Shown: piece by piece, positions 30,137 to 40,323 of the stretch | Layout of the letters: every line of letters begins with the position of its first letter | Numbering within the stretch: the first letter of the stretch is position 1 | Assembly: GCA_015654925.1 (NCBI GenBank) | Contig: JAATFX010000080.1 | Span: 1-56,664, forward strand | Reading direction: 5' to 3' | Origin: Enterobacterales bacterium | GTDB lineage: Bacteria; Pseudomonadota; Gammaproteobacteria; Enterobacterales; Enterobacteriaceae | Length of the DNA stretch: 56,664 nucleotides | Translations under genes and position numbers: made by a program | The notes under the pieces: model-generated | The model's database searches: none | The model's input: the letters and a program-made list of their open reading frames with translations, nothing else | What the model was told of the DNA's origin: nothing

Positions 30137-31102
30137 ATGAGACAGGAAAAATATGGCGTGCTGATGGTCAACCTGGGAACCCCGGAAGCCCCGACCTCCC
30201 AGGCGGTAAAACGTTACCTGGCCGAATTTCTCAGCGATCGGCGCGTCGTCGACACCCCGCGCATTCTCTGGTGGCCGCTGCTGCGCGGCGTGATCCTCCC
30301 GCTCCGCTCCCCGCGCGTAGCCAAACTCTACCAAAGCGTCTGGATGGACGAAGGATCGCCGCTGATGGTCTTCAGCAAACGCCAACACGCGGCGCTCTCG
30401 GCCGCGCTGCCCGAAGCGCAGGTGGAGCTGGCCATGAGCTACGGCTCGCCCGCCCTGGCGCCCGCCGTCGAACGCCTGCTGGCCGCAGGCATCACTAAAC
30501 TGGTCATCCTGCCGCTCTACCCGCAATACTCCAGCTCCACCAGCGCTTCCATCTGGGATGCGGTAGCCCGCGCCCTGGCCGGCCGGCGCAGCCTGCCGTC
30601 CGTCAGCTTTATCCGCGACTACGCCGAACACCCGGCCTATATCGCGGCGCTGGCGAACAGCATTAAACGCTCCTTTGCCCAACACGGCGAACCGGATCGG
30701 CTGGTGATTTCATTCCACGGTATTCCGCAGCGCTACGCACGCGAAGGGGACGATTACCCGCTGCGCTGCGAAGACACCCGGCGCGCGCTGGTGGCGGCCC
30801 TCGACTTTCCCCCGGAAAAGGTCATGATGACCTTTCAATCGCGCTTTGGCCGCGACCCCTGGCTAACGCCGTTCACCGATATGACGCTGAAAGGCTTGCC
30901 GTCCCAGGGAATCAAACACATTCAGGTTATTTGCCCCGGCTTTGCGGCGGACTGCCTGGAAACGCTGGAAGAGATCCAGGTGCAAAACTGTGAAATCTTC
31001 ACCCATGCCGGCGGCGAAACCTTCCACTATATTCCCGCGCTAAATGCCGAACCCGACCATATAGAACTATTTCGCCGGTTAGTCAGCGAACAGTTTAACT
31101 GA
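30137..31102 (+). CDS. hemH: Ferrochelatase HemH
   Basis: The 321-residue enzyme inserts Fe2+ into protoporphyrin IX, the last step of haem synthesis. The start [19 protein letters not shown] aligns with E. coli and has an AAAGGA ribosome site; an upstream ATG nine codons earlier is possible but poor. The catalytic His lies in [11 protein letters not shown], and conserved blocks include [13 protein letters not shown] and [15 protein letters not shown]. It converges with ybaL with only 4 bp between the stop codons. aes and gsk, which follow in E. coli, are absent. Confidence 0.96.
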   Translation: MRQEKYGVLMVNLGTPEAPTSQAVKRYLAEFLSDRRVVDTPRILWWPLLRGVILPLRSPRVAKLYQSVWMDEGSPLMVFSKRQHAALSAALPEAQVELAMSYGSPALAPAVERLLAAGITKLVILPLYPQYSSSTSASIWDAVARALAGRRSLPSVSFIRDYAEHPAYIAALANSIKRSFAQHGEPDRLVISFHGIPQRYAREGDDYPLRCEDTRRALVAALDFPPEKVMMTFQSRFGRDPWLTPFTDMTLKGLPSQGIKHIQVICPGFAADCLETLEEIQVQNCEIFTHAGGETFHYIPALNAEPDHIELFRRLVSEQFN

Positions 31103-31106
31103 GCAC

Positions 31107-32777
31107 TCAATAAGGTATCTTGGCCGCATCAAGCTGGAGCAGGGCAATCATGCTGGTGGCGATCTCACGTTCTCCCATCACCACCTGCGTGGCGCCGCGT
31201 TCGGTAATATAGGCCACCTCATCATCATAATGCGCGCGCGCGATGATGCGTAAATCCGGCCGTTTTTCCCGCGCCAGCGCCACGATTTCCCCGGCTTCAA
31301 AGCCGTTGGGAATGGTCAGCAACATCCAGCGGGCGCAGTCCAGGCGCGCCAGCGCCAAAATTTCCGCTTTGGCGGCATTGCCCAGCACCACGTTCACCCC
31401 CTGGCTGCGCAGCGCATCCACCCGCGCCCGGTTATTTTCAATCACCACCATCGGCATCCCTTCCGCCGTCAGTTTGTCGCCGATCAGGCTGCCCACCCGG
31501 CCGTAACCCACCAGCAGGACATGATGGCAGACCTCAAGGGGCAACTGCGCTTCCTCTCCGGGCTGCCCATCGCTTTGTTTCTCGTCATCGCTGTCATGGT
31601 GCGCCAGATAGCGCTCCAGCAGCGCGAACATCAGCGGATTGACCATAATGGACAATATCGCCCCGGCCAGCACCAGATTCTGCCCCTGCTGGGACAGCAT
31701 TCCCTGGGAAATGCCAAGACCGGCCAGAATAAAGGCGAACTCGCCGATTTGCGCCAGGCTCACGGAAATGGTCAGGGCGGTACGGCTGGAATGGCCGAAC
31801 AATTTGACCAACGCAAACGCCGCCACCGATTTACCCAACAAAATAATGGCCAGCGTGGCCAGTACCGCCAGCGGTTCATGAATCAGAATCGTGGGGTCGA
31901 ACAGCATGCCCACCGAGACAAAAAACAGCACGGCGAAAGCATCCCGCAGCGGCAGCGTATCGTGGGCGGCCCGGTGGCTCAGTTCAGACTCATTGAGCAC
32001 CACCCCGGCAAAAAACGCCCCCAGGGCAAACGACACTCCGAACAACTCCACCGCGCCAAATGCAATGCCCAGCGCCATGGCCAGCACCGAGAGCGTGAAC
32101 AGCTCCCGCGAGCCGGTGCTGGCGCTTTTGGCCAGGACCCACGGCACCAGGCGGCGTCCCACCACAATCATCAGCGTAATAAAGGCCACCACTTTGCCGA
32201 TGGTCAGGGCGAGGTCGAGCCATAGCTGCTGGATATTATCGGTTTCATTGCTCAACAGCTTGCCGTAAGCCGGCAAAAGCACCAACGTCAGCACCATCAC
32301 CAGATCTTCGACAATCAGCCAGCCGATGGCGATTTGGCCGCGCCGGCTGTCAATCAGCTGTCGTTCTTCCAGCGCCCGCAGCAGTACCACGGTACTGGCG
32401 GTGGAGAGACACAGGCCGAATACCAGCCCGTTGACCAGCGTCCAGTTCATGGCGACCGAAAAGGACATGCCCAGCAGGGTGGCCACGGCGATTTGGGCTA
32501 TTGCGCCGGGGATGGCGATGGACTTTACCGCCATTAAATCCTTGAGCGAAAAATGCAGGCCGACGCCGAACATCAGCAAAATCACGCCCAGTTCGGCCAG
32601 TTCGGGAGCCAGCGAGGTATCAGCGACAAAACCAGGGGTGTGGGGACCGACCAATACGCCGGCCGCGAGGTAACCCACCAGGGGGGAAATACGAAAACGA
32701 TTAGCCAGGAAGCCTAACAGAAAAGCCAGGACCAGGCCTCCAACAATGGTATTGATGAGCGGTGTGGCATGGTGCAT
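31107..32777 (-). CDS. ybaL: Monovalent cation:proton antiporter-2 family transporter YbaL (Kef-type)
   Basis: The 556-residue protein (E. coli about 558) begins MHHATPLINTIVGGLVLAF, behind an AGGAGAC site. A long upstream extension of the frame is rejected. About twelve membrane helices (residues 10-390) precede a cytoplasmic RCK-N/TrkA-N domain starting at HHVLLVGYGRVGSLIGDKL, with the GxGxxG nucleotide-binding motif. Related KefB/C proteins are glutathione-gated potassium efflux systems. The ion and ligand of YbaL itself are unproven. Confidence 0.94.
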   Translation of the reverse strand: MHHATPLINTIVGGLVLAFLLGFLANRFRISPLVGYLAAGVLVGPHTPGFVADTSLAPELAELGVILLMFGVGLHFSLKDLMAVKSIAIPGAIAQIAVATLLGMSFSVAMNWTLVNGLVFGLCLSTASTVVLLRALEERQLIDSRRGQIAIGWLIVEDLVMVLTLVLLPAYGKLLSNETDNIQQLWLDLALTIGKVVAFITLMIVVGRRLVPWVLAKSASTGSRELFTLSVLAMALGIAFGAVELFGVSFALGAFFAGVVLNESELSHRAAHDTLPLRDAFAVLFFVSVGMLFDPTILIHEPLAVLATLAIILLGKSVAAFALVKLFGHSSRTALTISVSLAQIGEFAFILAGLGISQGMLSQQGQNLVLAGAILSIMVNPLMFALLERYLAHHDSDDEKQSDGQPGEEAQLPLEVCHHVLLVGYGRVGSLIGDKLTAEGMPMVVIENNRARVDALRSQGVNVVLGNAAKAEILALARLDCARWMLLTIPNGFEAGEIVALAREKRPDLRIIARAHYDDEVAYITERGATQVVMGEREIATSMIALLQLDAAKIPY

Positions 32778-32960
32778 TCCGTCTCCTTGGGCAAGGGGCG
32801 TTAGAAACAAAGATTTACATATTGAGTTTATGGTATCGGGCGGTCTTTTGTGTAGAGATTTATGGTAAAGAGCCAAAAAAAAGGCTTTTGCGGTAAAAAA
32901 GCGCCAGACCGGCATTTCATCCGGCTTTAATCTGGCTGCCCATGGGAGCAGGGGGTTAGC

Positions 32961-32991
32961 GTTTCCCCGCGTGACAGTTTCGCGGGGAAAC
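32961..32991 (-). terminator. Hairpin terminator of fsr
   Basis: A perfect 11-bp stem (GTTTCCCCGCG / CGCGGGGAAAC, 9-nt loop) starts 2 bp after the fsr stop codon on the minus strand. T content after the stem is modest. Confidence 0.65.
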
Positions 32992-32993
32992 CG

Positions 32994-34205
32994 TTAACGA
33001 TTTTGCCCGGTATCCGGCAGAAAAGCGGTGAGAATGCCCAGCAACGGCAGGAAAGCGCAGATTTGATAGACAAATTCGATGCTGGTCAAATCGGCGATAT
33101 GCCCCAGCACCGCCGCTCCCAGGCCGCCCATGCCGAAGGCGAAACCGAAAAACAGCCCCGAGACCATGCCTATCCTGCCCGGTAGCAGTTCCTGGGCGTA
33201 GACCAGAATCGCTGAAAACGCCGACGCGATAATCACGCCGATAATCACGGTCAGCACGCCGGTGAGGGCCAGCGAAGCATGGGGCAGCAGCAGGGTAAAT
33301 GGCGTTACGCCGAGAATCGATCCCCAAATCACGTACTTGCGGCCGATGCGATCGCCCAGCGGCCCTCCGATCACCGTACCGACCGCCACCGCGAACAAAA
33401 AAGCGAACAGGTGCAGCTGCGCCGACTGTACCGACAGGCCGAATTTATGGATTAAATAAAAGGTGTAATAACTGCTGATGCTGGTGAGATAGAAATATTT
33501 GGAGAAGATCAGCACCAGCAAGATTACGATGGCCCAGGCGACCCTGCGGGTCGGCAGCGCGGACGCCACTTGCCGGGCTGGCCGGCGCGGGGCGGGCGCG
33601 GCGATCGCGCCGCGATACCATTTGCCCACCTGCAGCAAAATAATCGTCGCCAGCAGCGCCGCCAGAGACAGCCAGGCGATATGCCCTTTGCCATAAGGCG
33701 CAATCAGCAAGGCAGCCAGCAGCGGCCCCAGCGACGCGCCGAAATTGCCGCCGACCTGAAACAGCGACTGCGCCAGCCCGTGCCGCCCGCCGGACGCCAT
33801 GCGCGCGACGCGGGATGATTCCGGGTGAAATACCGACGAACCGGTGCCGACCAGCGCCGCCGCGATCAATACCATGGGGAAACTGGTCGCCATCGCCATC
33901 AGTAAAATACCGCACAGGGTAAAACCCATGCCGATGGGCAAAGAGTAAGGCTGCGGGTATTTATCGGTGTAGCTGCCTATCAGCGGTTGCAGCAGGGAAG
34001 CGGTAATCTGGTAAGTCAGGGTAATCAGGCCGACCTGGGTAAAGCTGAGCGAGAAGGTCGCCTGCAATAGCGGATAAATCGCCAGGATCAGCGATTGAAT
34101 CATATCGTTTAACATATGGGCCACGCTGATGGCGGCCAGGATCGGAAACAGGGTGCGCTGGACGCCCGCGCCGGCTTTCAGCGTATCGGGGGTGCGTAAG
34201 GTCAT
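32994..34205 (-). CDS. fsr: MFS efflux transporter Fsr (fosmidomycin resistance family)
   Basis: The 403-residue protein has twelve membrane helices in two halves joined by a basic linker around [19 protein letters not shown]. Conserved MFS loops include [11 protein letters not shown] and [14 protein letters not shown]. coli Fsr confers fosmidomycin resistance when overproduced. Its ATG overlaps the ybaK stop as ATGA, so here ybaK and fsr form a coupled operon. In E. coli ushA separates them, and that gene is missing. Confidence 0.95.
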   Translation of the reverse strand: MTLRTPDTLKAGAGVQRTLFPILAAISVAHMLNDMIQSLILAIYPLLQATFSLSFTQVGLITLTYQITASLLQPLIGSYTDKYPQPYSLPIGMGFTLCGILLMAMATSFPMVLIAAALVGTGSSVFHPESSRVARMASGGRHGLAQSLFQVGGNFGASLGPLLAALLIAPYGKGHIAWLSLAALLATIILLQVGKWYRGAIAAPAPRRPARQVASALPTRRVAWAIVILLVLIFSKYFYLTSISSYYTFYLIHKFGLSVQSAQLHLFAFLFAVAVGTVIGGPLGDRIGRKYVIWGSILGVTPFTLLLPHASLALTGVLTVIIGVIIASAFSAILVYAQELLPGRIGMVSGLFFGFAFGMGGLGAAVLGHIADLTSIEFVYQICAFLPLLGILTAFLPDTGQNR

Positions 34206-34708
34206 AGGGCCGTCACCGCCGGTGCATGCTCATCGCGTTTGGCGATATCGGCGAAGGTCGCCGACAGCACCCGCTGCAAATCTCCGGGGCTGAGCTCGAT
34301 GTCCAGCCCGCGCTTGCCGCCGGAAACATAAATGGTGGCAAAGCGCTGCGCCGGCAGATCGATCACCGTCGGCAGGCGTTTTTTCTGGCCCAGGGGACTA
34401 ATGCCGCCCAGCAGATAGCCGGTGGTTTTTTGCGCCAGCGCCGGATCGGCCATTTCGGCTTTTTTCGCCCCCAGCGCTTTGGCGACTTTTTTCAGGTCAA
34501 GTTGCAACGCCACCGGCGTAACCGCCACCGCCAGCTGTCTGGCCTCGCCGTTAAGCGACACCAGTAGGGTTTTGTAAACCTGGGCGGCATCCAACCCGAG
34601 CTTGCTGACCGCTTCCTCGCCGAAATGGGTTTCATCGCTATCGTGGTGATAAGGATGAAGTGTAAAGGCGATATGGTTTTTTTCCAATAACTTAACCGCA
34701 GGCGTCAT
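34202..34708 (-). CDS. ybaK: Cys-tRNA(Pro)/Cys-tRNA(Cys) deacylase YbaK
   Basis: The 168-residue protein trims mischarged Cys-tRNA(Pro) in trans, a translation quality-control step. Family hallmarks are [20 protein letters not shown], with the catalytic Lys in VYKTL, and [19 protein letters not shown]. The length matches E. coli (159) with a slightly longer C terminus. It overlaps fsr by 4 bp. The E. coli ybaK-ybaP gap carries the small RNA ChiX; the 99-bp gap here shows no such sequence. Confidence 0.94.
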   Translation of the reverse strand: MTPAVKLLEKNHIAFTLHPYHHDSDETHFGEEAVSKLGLDAAQVYKTLLVSLNGEARQLAVAVTPVALQLDLKKVAKALGAKKAEMADPALAQKTTGYLLGGISPLGQKKRLPTVIDLPAQRFATIYVSGGKRGLDIELSPGDLQRVLSATFADIAKRDEHAPAVTAL

Positions 34709-34807
34709 GACATCGTCCTGAGTGAGGGATATAGCGAAAACCTAAATGATACAGCAGGGTAGCGTACCGGCGCCGGGGGGTAAATAACCGCTGGCCAAAA
34801 AGCGCGA

Positions 34808-35608
34808 TCATTTCTGTAATAGCGAGGGCAAATTTTGTTCGCCATACAGGTGCAGGGCGCCTACCGCCACGACATAGCCTCCGGCGGGTAAATCCTCCAG
34901 CAGGGTTTTCCAGCGCTGGTTGCGCTCGGTCATCAGGTATTGATACAACTCGCCGCTGAACGTCGAGGGGAAGGCCTTGGCCATATTCACCGGCTTGCTG
35001 TTGAGCCACCAGCCGATCATGGTTTGCAGAAGCCGCGCATTGGTATGCCAATGACGCAGCGTGTCTTGCAGCAGGGCATTGCCCTGATCCGGCAGTTGCA
35101 GCAATAGCTCCAACTGTTCTTGCGGACCTTCCAGTTCGATTACCGGCTTGTTCATGTCCCTGGCCGCCTGGATCAGCTGATAATCAATGCCATAGGCGGT
35201 GCGCAGCCCCAGGCGTTCCGCCTGGCGGGCCTGTAACATCAAGGCGATATGCCAGGCCGGCAATAGGGCCAGCGCGGCTTCGTCCAGGCCATACTCCGCG
35301 CACAGGCCGCCCAGTATCTCATGCTGGAGCGGGGAAAGGCGTTCCGACAGCGGCACGGTCACCGGCCCGGTATCGGTTAACGGCGGGGTGGCGGTAATAT
35401 CCGCTTCCACGATCAGCGCCGTCGCCTGTTGCAAACGGGACAACAGGCTGGCGGGCAGCGGCGCCATATCCCGGGTGCCCATATGGATGCTGCCCACCAG
35501 GTGTAATTGGCGGCGGTCCGGCAAATTAACATCCATGCCCGGCCAGGCATAAGCTGCGGGGGCGATTAACCCCAGCATGATGGCCGCGCGCCGTAATAAA
35601 TTCCTCAT
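34808..35608 (-). CDS. ybaP: TraB/GumN-family protein YbaP
   Basis: The 266-residue protein has an N-terminal hydrophobic signal (about residues 6-21). The TraB/GumN (Tiki-like) signatures LVGSIHMGT near the start and VVAVGALHLYGE near the end carry the paired histidines expected to bind metal in this presumed protease fold. E. coli YbaP is similar in length. Function is unproven; a periplasmic or membrane-attached metallopeptidase is plausible from the family. It lies 60 bp downstream of copA on the same strand. Confidence 0.9.
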   Translation of the reverse strand: MRNLLRRAAIMLGLIAPAAYAWPGMDVNLPDRRQLHLVGSIHMGTRDMAPLPASLLSRLQQATALIVEADITATPPLTDTGPVTVPLSERLSPLQHEILGGLCAEYGLDEAALALLPAWHIALMLQARQAERLGLRTAYGIDYQLIQAARDMNKPVIELEGPQEQLELLLQLPDQGNALLQDTLRHWHTNARLLQTMIGWWLNSKPVNMAKAFPSTFSGELYQYLMTERNQRWKTLLEDLPAGGYVVAVGALHLYGEQNLPSLLQK

Positions 35609-35668
35609 TACCCACTGCTCCCGTCCCGTGATGGGCGTTTAAGATACGTCTGCGTCCAGTGTATGACG

Positions 35669-38392
35669 TTAGGCTTTGGGCTTAAAGCGTATCAGGCGAT
35701 TGGCGTTGCTGACTACGGTAATCGACGATAGCGCCATCGCCGCCCCCGCGACCACCGGGCTGAGCAACGTACCGGTAAAGGGATATAAAATACCGGCGGC
35801 GATGGGAATACCCAGCACATTGTATATAAACGCCCCGAGCAGGTTCTGTTTCATATTGCGCAGCGTGGCGTTGGCGATTTCCAGCGCATCCGCCACTCCG
35901 TGCAGACTATGGCGCATCAGGGTGATGGCGGCGGTTTCAATGGCCACATCGCTGCCGCCGCCCATGGCGATGCCCACCTGCGCCTGCGCCAGCGCGGGGG
36001 CGTCGTTAATGCCGTCGCCGATCATCGCCACCCGGTGGCCCTGTTGCTGCAATTCCAGGATGGCCTGCGCTTTACCGTCCGGCAATACGCCGGCAATCAC
36101 CCGATCGATACCGGCTTCTTGCGCTACCGCGTTGGCGGTGACGGCGTTATCCCCGGTCAGCATTATCAAGGTATAGCCCTGGCGATGTAGCCGGGCCAGG
36201 GCCGCGCTGCTATCGCCGCGCAGCGGATCGCGAATGGCGAACAGCGCCGCCGCTTTGCCGTCCAGCGCCAGCAATACCGGCGTGGCCCCCTGTTCCGACC
36301 AGAATGTCACGCGTTCGCCAAGCGCCCCGGTCTCTATCCGCTGCTGCGCCAGCAAGGCGCTATTGCCGAGCAAGGCCCGGGTTGTTGCGCCGATGGTTGC
36401 GCCGATATCGCCGCAGACCCCCAGCCCGCGCAGGGTGCGAAACGCACTGACCGTGTCCAGCGCCGCGCCGCCGGCGTGTTGCACGATGGCATGGGCCAGG
36501 GGATGATTGGAGCCTTGCTCCAGCGCGGCGGCGATGGCCGTGACCCGCGCTTCGTCAAAGCCGGGGGCCGGCTCAACCGCCACCACCCGCGGATGCCCTT
36601 CGGTCAGGGTGCCGGTCTTGTCGAAAACCAGGGTATCGAGGGTAGTGGCGTGTTGCAGCGCATCGGCATCGCGCACCAGTACGCCAAACTCCGCCGCCCG
36701 TCCGACGCCGGCGATAATGGACATGGGGGTGGCCAGCCCCAAGGCGCAGGGACAGGCGATAATCAGCACGGTAGTGGCGATCACCAGGGTATAAACGATC
36801 TGCGGCTGCGGGCCGACCAGATACCAGATGGCCGCACTGACCAGGGCGATGGCCACCACGGTGGGCACAAATACCGCGGAGATGCGATCCGCCAGCTGGC
36901 CGATGGCCGGTTTGCTGCTTTGGGCCTGGCGCACCAAACGGATAATGCGCGCCAGGGTGGTCTGGCTACCGATGGCATCGGCGCGAAACAGCACGGTGCC
37001 GTCCTGCACCACGGTGCCGGCATGCACCTTATCGCCAATGGATTTTTGGCGGGCCGCCGGTTCGCCGGTCAGCATGGATTCGTCCAGCCAGACCTCGCCC
37101 CCGGTAATCTCGCCGTCTACCGGCACGCGGTCGCCGGTGGCGAGCCGCAGGGTCATGCCAAGTTGTACCTCGGCCAGCGGCAAGGTGCGTTCGCCGGCGT
37201 CATCCACAATTCTCGCCATGGGCGGCGTCAAGTCCAGCAGGCGCTCAAGGGCCTGCGATGAGCGCTGGCGAGCACGTTGTTCCAGCGCATGGCCCAGATT
37301 AATCAGGCCGATGATCATGGCGCTGGCTTCGAAGTAGAGATGCCGGGCCATCATCGGGAAGACATCCGGCCACAGCGCGACGCTGATGGAATACAGCCAT
37401 GCGGCGCCGGTGCCCAGCGCCACCAGGGTATCCATGGTGGCGCTGCCGGTGCGCAGGCTGCGCCAGGCGCTGCGATAAAAGTGGCCGCCGGCAATCACCA
37501 TGACCGCAAGCGTAATAAAACCGATTGCCAGCCACCACGGGCGGCTTGCGGGCGTCAGCGTCATGCTGCCGCCGAAAATCCCCCAGGCCATCAACGGCGC
37601 GCCCAGAGCAAGCGCCAGCGCCGATTGCCAGCGAAACCGGGCCATCGCCTGTTGTGCGGTTTGCTGTTGGCGCTCGCGGCGCAGGGTATCATCCTGAATC
37701 AGCTCCGCGCCGTAGCCCGCGCGCTCGACGGCCGCAATCAGCGCCGCGCCGTCCGGCGCGCCCATCACCAGGGCGCTGCGTTCCGCCAGATTGACCCGCG
37801 CCCGCTCGACCCCGGGCACCTGCTGCAATGCGCGTTCGACCCTGGAGACGCAGCTGGCGCAGCTCATGCCGTTAATTAACAAATGGATATCGTTACTTGC
37901 CGGAATCGTTGCCGGAATTAATGTCGCCGCTGCCGGTGAGTCCGGCGCTGAATTGTTGCCCGTCAGCGGCTCAGTTTTTGGGTGAACGGCGCTCCCATCC
38001 AGGGTCGCCTGGTAGCCGGCCTGTTCCACGGCGGCAATTAGCGCCTGCGGGTCGGCCGCGCCATAAACGCTGGCATGATGCAACTCGACCTCCACGGCGT
38101 TAACGCCGGGCACCGCCGCCAGCGCTTTGCGGGTGGCGGCCACGCAGTGGCCGCAGCTCAAGCCGGACAATGCCAGCTCCGTGTCGGCGGCCCCGGCCGG
38201 GGCGGCGTCATAACCGGCCTGCTTGATGCTGGCGATGAGTTCTGGCGCGGCCGCGCGGCCGGTCACCGTGGCATATTTCAGCGCCACCTGGGCATTATCC
38301 ACGTCATCCCTGGATTCCAGGGTGTCTTTGACCCGTTTAATACAGTGTTCGCAGGATAATCCCTGCAATGCGAGTACAATTGTCTGCGACAT
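35669..38392 (-). CDS. copA: Copper(I)-exporting P1B-type ATPase CopA with three N-terminal metal-binding domains
   Basis: The 907-residue protein is longer than E. coli CopA (834) because it has three HMA domains, with GLSCEHC, GLSCGHC and GMSCASC, instead of two. A linker separates domain 2 from domain 3. The transport core has the copper-site helix IIACPCALG, the phosphorylation motif DKTGTLTEG, the P1B motif [15 protein letters not shown] and GDGINDAP. It pumps Cu(I) from cytoplasm to periplasm. A CueR-type promoter lies upstream. A possible -1 frameshift site after the second metal-binding domain is listed separately. Confidence 0.97.
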   Translation of the reverse strand: MSQTIVLALQGLSCEHCIKRVKDTLESRDDVDNAQVALKYATVTGRAAAPELIASIKQAGYDAAPAGAADTELALSGLSCGHCVAATRKALAAVPGVNAVEVELHHASVYGAADPQALIAAVEQAGYQATLDGSAVHPKTEPLTGNNSAPDSPAAATLIPATIPASNDIHLLINGMSCASCVSRVERALQQVPGVERARVNLAERSALVMGAPDGAALIAAVERAGYGAELIQDDTLRRERQQQTAQQAMARFRWQSALALALGAPLMAWGIFGGSMTLTPASRPWWLAIGFITLAVMVIAGGHFYRSAWRSLRTGSATMDTLVALGTGAAWLYSISVALWPDVFPMMARHLYFEASAMIIGLINLGHALEQRARQRSSQALERLLDLTPPMARIVDDAGERTLPLAEVQLGMTLRLATGDRVPVDGEITGGEVWLDESMLTGEPAARQKSIGDKVHAGTVVQDGTVLFRADAIGSQTTLARIIRLVRQAQSSKPAIGQLADRISAVFVPTVVAIALVSAAIWYLVGPQPQIVYTLVIATTVLIIACPCALGLATPMSIIAGVGRAAEFGVLVRDADALQHATTLDTLVFDKTGTLTEGHPRVVAVEPAPGFDEARVTAIAAALEQGSNHPLAHAIVQHAGGAALDTVSAFRTLRGLGVCGDIGATIGATTRALLGNSALLAQQRIETGALGERVTFWSEQGATPVLLALDGKAAALFAIRDPLRGDSSAALARLHRQGYTLIMLTGDNAVTANAVAQEAGIDRVIAGVLPDGKAQAILELQQQGHRVAMIGDGINDAPALAQAQVGIAMGGGSDVAIETAAITLMRHSLHGVADALEIANATLRNMKQNLLGAFIYNVLGIPIAAGILYPFTGTLLSPVVAGAAMALSSITVVSNANRLIRFKPKA
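37971..37984 (-). promoter_or_regulatory. Candidate -1 frameshift site in copA
   Basis: On the minus strand codons 137-140 read CAC CCA AAA ACT, so the heptamer C-CCA-AAA (37976-37982) can slip to CCC-AAA. The -1 frame then reads AAC and a TGA stop. The product would be about 140 residues, with both upstream metal-binding domains. E. coli copA uses C-CCA-AAG in the similar HPKxxPL context. Confidence 0.55.
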
Positions 38393-38463
38393 ACACGACT
38401 CCTTTTAACCCATGGCGGTTCTCCAAACGGATTGACGAACACCGGGGAAAACCTGTGTAATAG

Positions 38464-38494
38464 AGCTTAAACCTTGCCGCAAGGGGAAGGTCAA
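38464..38494 (-). promoter_or_regulatory. CueR-controlled copA promoter
   Basis: On the minus strand a -35 box TTGACC and a -10 box TAAGCT are 19 bp apart, the over-long spacing typical of MerR-family activation. The spacer holds the dyad ACCTTCC...GGCAAGGT. Apart from a few bases this equals the E. coli copA promoter. Confidence 0.92.
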
Positions 38495-38503
38495 GGGGGA
38501 AAT

Positions 38504-38917
38504 ATGAATATCAGCGATGTGGCAAAAAAAACCGGTTTAACCAGTAAGGCAATTCGCTTTTATGAAGAAAAGGGGCTGGTCACGCTGCCGGTCCGCCGGG
38601 ATAACGGCTATCGCAGTTACAACGCCCGGCATTTGGAGGAATTGACGCTGCTGCGCCAGGCGCGGCTGGTGGGGTTTAACCTGGATGAATGCCGCGAGCT
38701 GGTGGCGCTGTTTAATAATCCGCTGCGTCACAGCGCCGATGTCAAAACCCGCACCCTGCAAAAAGTTAAAGACATTGAGCATCATATTGATGAACTCAAG
38801 GCCATGCGCCGGCAATTACTGCAATTGGCTGAGAGTTGCCCCGGCGATGACAGCGCCGATTGCCCGATTATCAATAACCTGGCCGGATGCTGCGCCGCTG
38901 GCGGACATCAGGGTTGA
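38504..38917 (+). CDS. cueR: Copper-responsive MerR-family activator CueR
   Basis: The 137-residue protein starts at [20 protein letters not shown], with a ribosome site AAGGGGG; a 10-codon upstream extension overlaps the copA operator and is rejected. The MerR winged helix is followed by the dimer helix and the Cu(I) loop CPGDDSADC, with the two ligand cysteines. It activates copA in response to near-single-ion copper levels. Unlike E. coli, no glsA-ybaT genes separate it from copA. Its 3' end overlaps that of ybbJ by 10 bp, convergently. Confidence 0.97.
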   Translation: MNISDVAKKTGLTSKAIRFYEEKGLVTLPVRRDNGYRSYNARHLEELTLLRQARLVGFNLDECRELVALFNNPLRHSADVKTRTLQKVKDIEHHIDELKAMRRQLLQLAESCPGDDSADCPIINNLAGCCAAGGHQG

Positions 38918-39366
38918 TCCGATCGGGGCCGCACCCGCAGGGTGATGCCCTCCACGGCGATAACCTCCACCTCGGCGCCCATGGCCAGGTCCTGGTCACA
39001 ACGCGCGCGCCAGGTACTGTCGCCGATGCGCACCCGCCCCAGGCCGTTAACCAGCGGTTCGCTCAAGGTGGTGCGGGTGCCGACCAGTTGTTCACCGCGC
39101 CGGTTAAGCAGCGACGGCGGGCGGCTGGCGTTGCGGGAACGCAGCCAGTACCACCAGGCCAGGGCCGCAAAGATGGTCAGCACGGCGAACATGACGCCCT
39201 GCCACTCCCAGCCGGTGGGCGCCACCCAGGCCACCAGCCCGACCAGCACCGCGGCGATGCCGCTCCATAATAAATATCCGCTGGCCCCCAGCATTTCGGC
39301 GGCCAGCAGCAGGCAGCCGAGAGAGATCCAGAACCAGTGGGGGTGGGTTAGGAGGGCGGAGATCAT
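38908..39366 (-). CDS. ybbJ: NfeD-like membrane protein YbbJ
   Basis: The 152-residue protein has three to four hydrophobic segments in residues 1-75 and a C-terminal OB-fold NfeD domain ([18 protein letters not shown] through GITLRVRP). NfeD-type proteins pair with SPFH-family proteins such as the upstream QmcA, and the two genes are adjacent as expected. Its start region lies within a tandem repeat that supplies duplicated ribosome sites (GAGG) ahead of the ATG. Confidence 0.93.
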   Translation of the reverse strand: MISALLTHPHWFWISLGCLLLAAEMLGASGYLLWSGIAAVLVGLVAWVAPTGWEWQGVMFAVLTIFAALAWWYWLRSRNASRPPSLLNRRGEQLVGTRTTLSEPLVNGLGRVRIGDSTWRARCDQDLAMGAEVEVIAVEGITLRVRPRSDQP

Positions 39367-39414
39367 GGCTATTTATCCTCGCTCATGGCTATTTATCCTC
39401 GCTCATGGCTATTT
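39363..39414. repeat. 20-bp tandem repeat (2.6 copies) at the qmcA-ybbJ junction
   Basis: The unit TCATGGCTATTTATCCTCGC repeats at 39363-39382 and 39383-39402, with a partial third copy to 39414. On the minus strand each unit contains GAGG, a TAG stop and an ATG, so each copy repeats a start signal and encodes the mini-ORF M-S-E-D-K-stop. It covers the end of qmcA and the start of ybbJ. Confidence 0.9.
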
Positions 39415-40323
39415 GCCGCGGCTCTGTTTGCTGTCGCCGAGCAGCTCGGCGATCCCGCCGATGGCGCCCATCAGGTTGCTGGCCTCCAGCGGCATCATGA
39501 TCACCTTGCTGTTATTGGCCGAGGCGATCTGTTTTAGCGCATCGGTATATTTCTGGGCGACAAAATAGTTTATGGCCTGGATATTCCCTGACGCAATGGC
39601 GTCGGAGACCATTTGGGTGGCGCGGGCTTCCGCCTCGGCCGCGCGTTCCCTGGCTTCCGCCTGCAGGAAGGCCGCTTGCCGCTCGCCTTCGGCATTGAGG
39701 ATTTGCGACTGTTTCTCGCCTTCCGCCCGCAAAATCGCCGCCTGGCGTATGCCTTCCGCCTCCAGGATATTAGCGCGCTTGGTTCGCTCCGCCCTCATCT
39801 GGGCGTTCATCGCCGCGATCATTTCCGCGGGTGGGCGCACATCGCGGATTTCGATACGGGTCACCTTGATGCCCCACGGACTGGTGGCCTCGTCGACGAT
39901 ATGCAGCAGGCGGGTATTGATGCCGTCGCGCTGGGACAGCATCTCGTCGAGCTCCATGGAACCGAGCACGGTACGGATATTGGTCATGGTCAGGTTGAGG
40001 ATGGCCTGTTCCAGATTGCTGACCTCATAGGCCGCGCGCGCGGGATCGACCACCTGGATAAAGCAGACGGCATCAATGGTGACATTGGCGTTGTCTTTGG
40101 AAATGATTTCCTGCGAGGGGATATCCAGCACCTGCTCCATCATATTGATTTTGCGCCCGATGCGGTCCATAAACGGCACCACCAAATTCAGGCCGGGCTT
40201 TAAGGTCAGGGTATAGCGGCCAAACCGTTCCACCGTCCAGTGATATCCCTGCGGGACGATTTTTATCCCCGCCCAGACGACAATCAGGGCCAAAATAATA
40301 ATGACGGGAATTACCGTCAGCAT
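39409..40323 (-). CDS. qmcA: SPFH/band-7 membrane protein QmcA
   Basis: The 304-residue protein has one N-terminal membrane segment ([19 protein letters not shown]) followed by an SPFH domain ([16 protein letters not shown] to [12 protein letters not shown]). A long coiled-coil repeat rich in AEGE/ILxAEG follows. Such stomatin-like proteins form large rings and associate with FtsH or NfeD partners; E. coli QmcA suppresses loss of FtsH and HtpX. The start follows E. coli. Another ATG five codons upstream sits in a duplicated segment (ATGGAGATTTCA twice), so two starts with similar ribosome sites exist. Confidence 0.95.
   Translation of the reverse strand: MLTVIPVIIILALIVVWAGIKIVPQGYHWTVERFGRYTLTLKPGLNLVVPFMDRIGRKINMMEQVLDIPSQEIISKDNANVTIDAVCFIQVVDPARAAYEVSNLEQAILNLTMTNIRTVLGSMELDEMLSQRDGINTRLLHIVDEATSPWGIKVTRIEIRDVRPPAEMIAAMNAQMRAERTKRANILEAEGIRQAAILRAEGEKQSQILNAEGERQAAFLQAEARERAAEAEARATQMVSDAIASGNIQAINYFVAQKYTDALKQIASANNSKVIMMPLEASNLMGAIGGIAELLGDSKQSRGK

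Noticed and set aside
34709..34807. Possible ChiX small RNA in the ybaK-ybaP gap
   Set aside because: Searched by eye on both strands; neither the seed region nor the terminator of ChiX is present.
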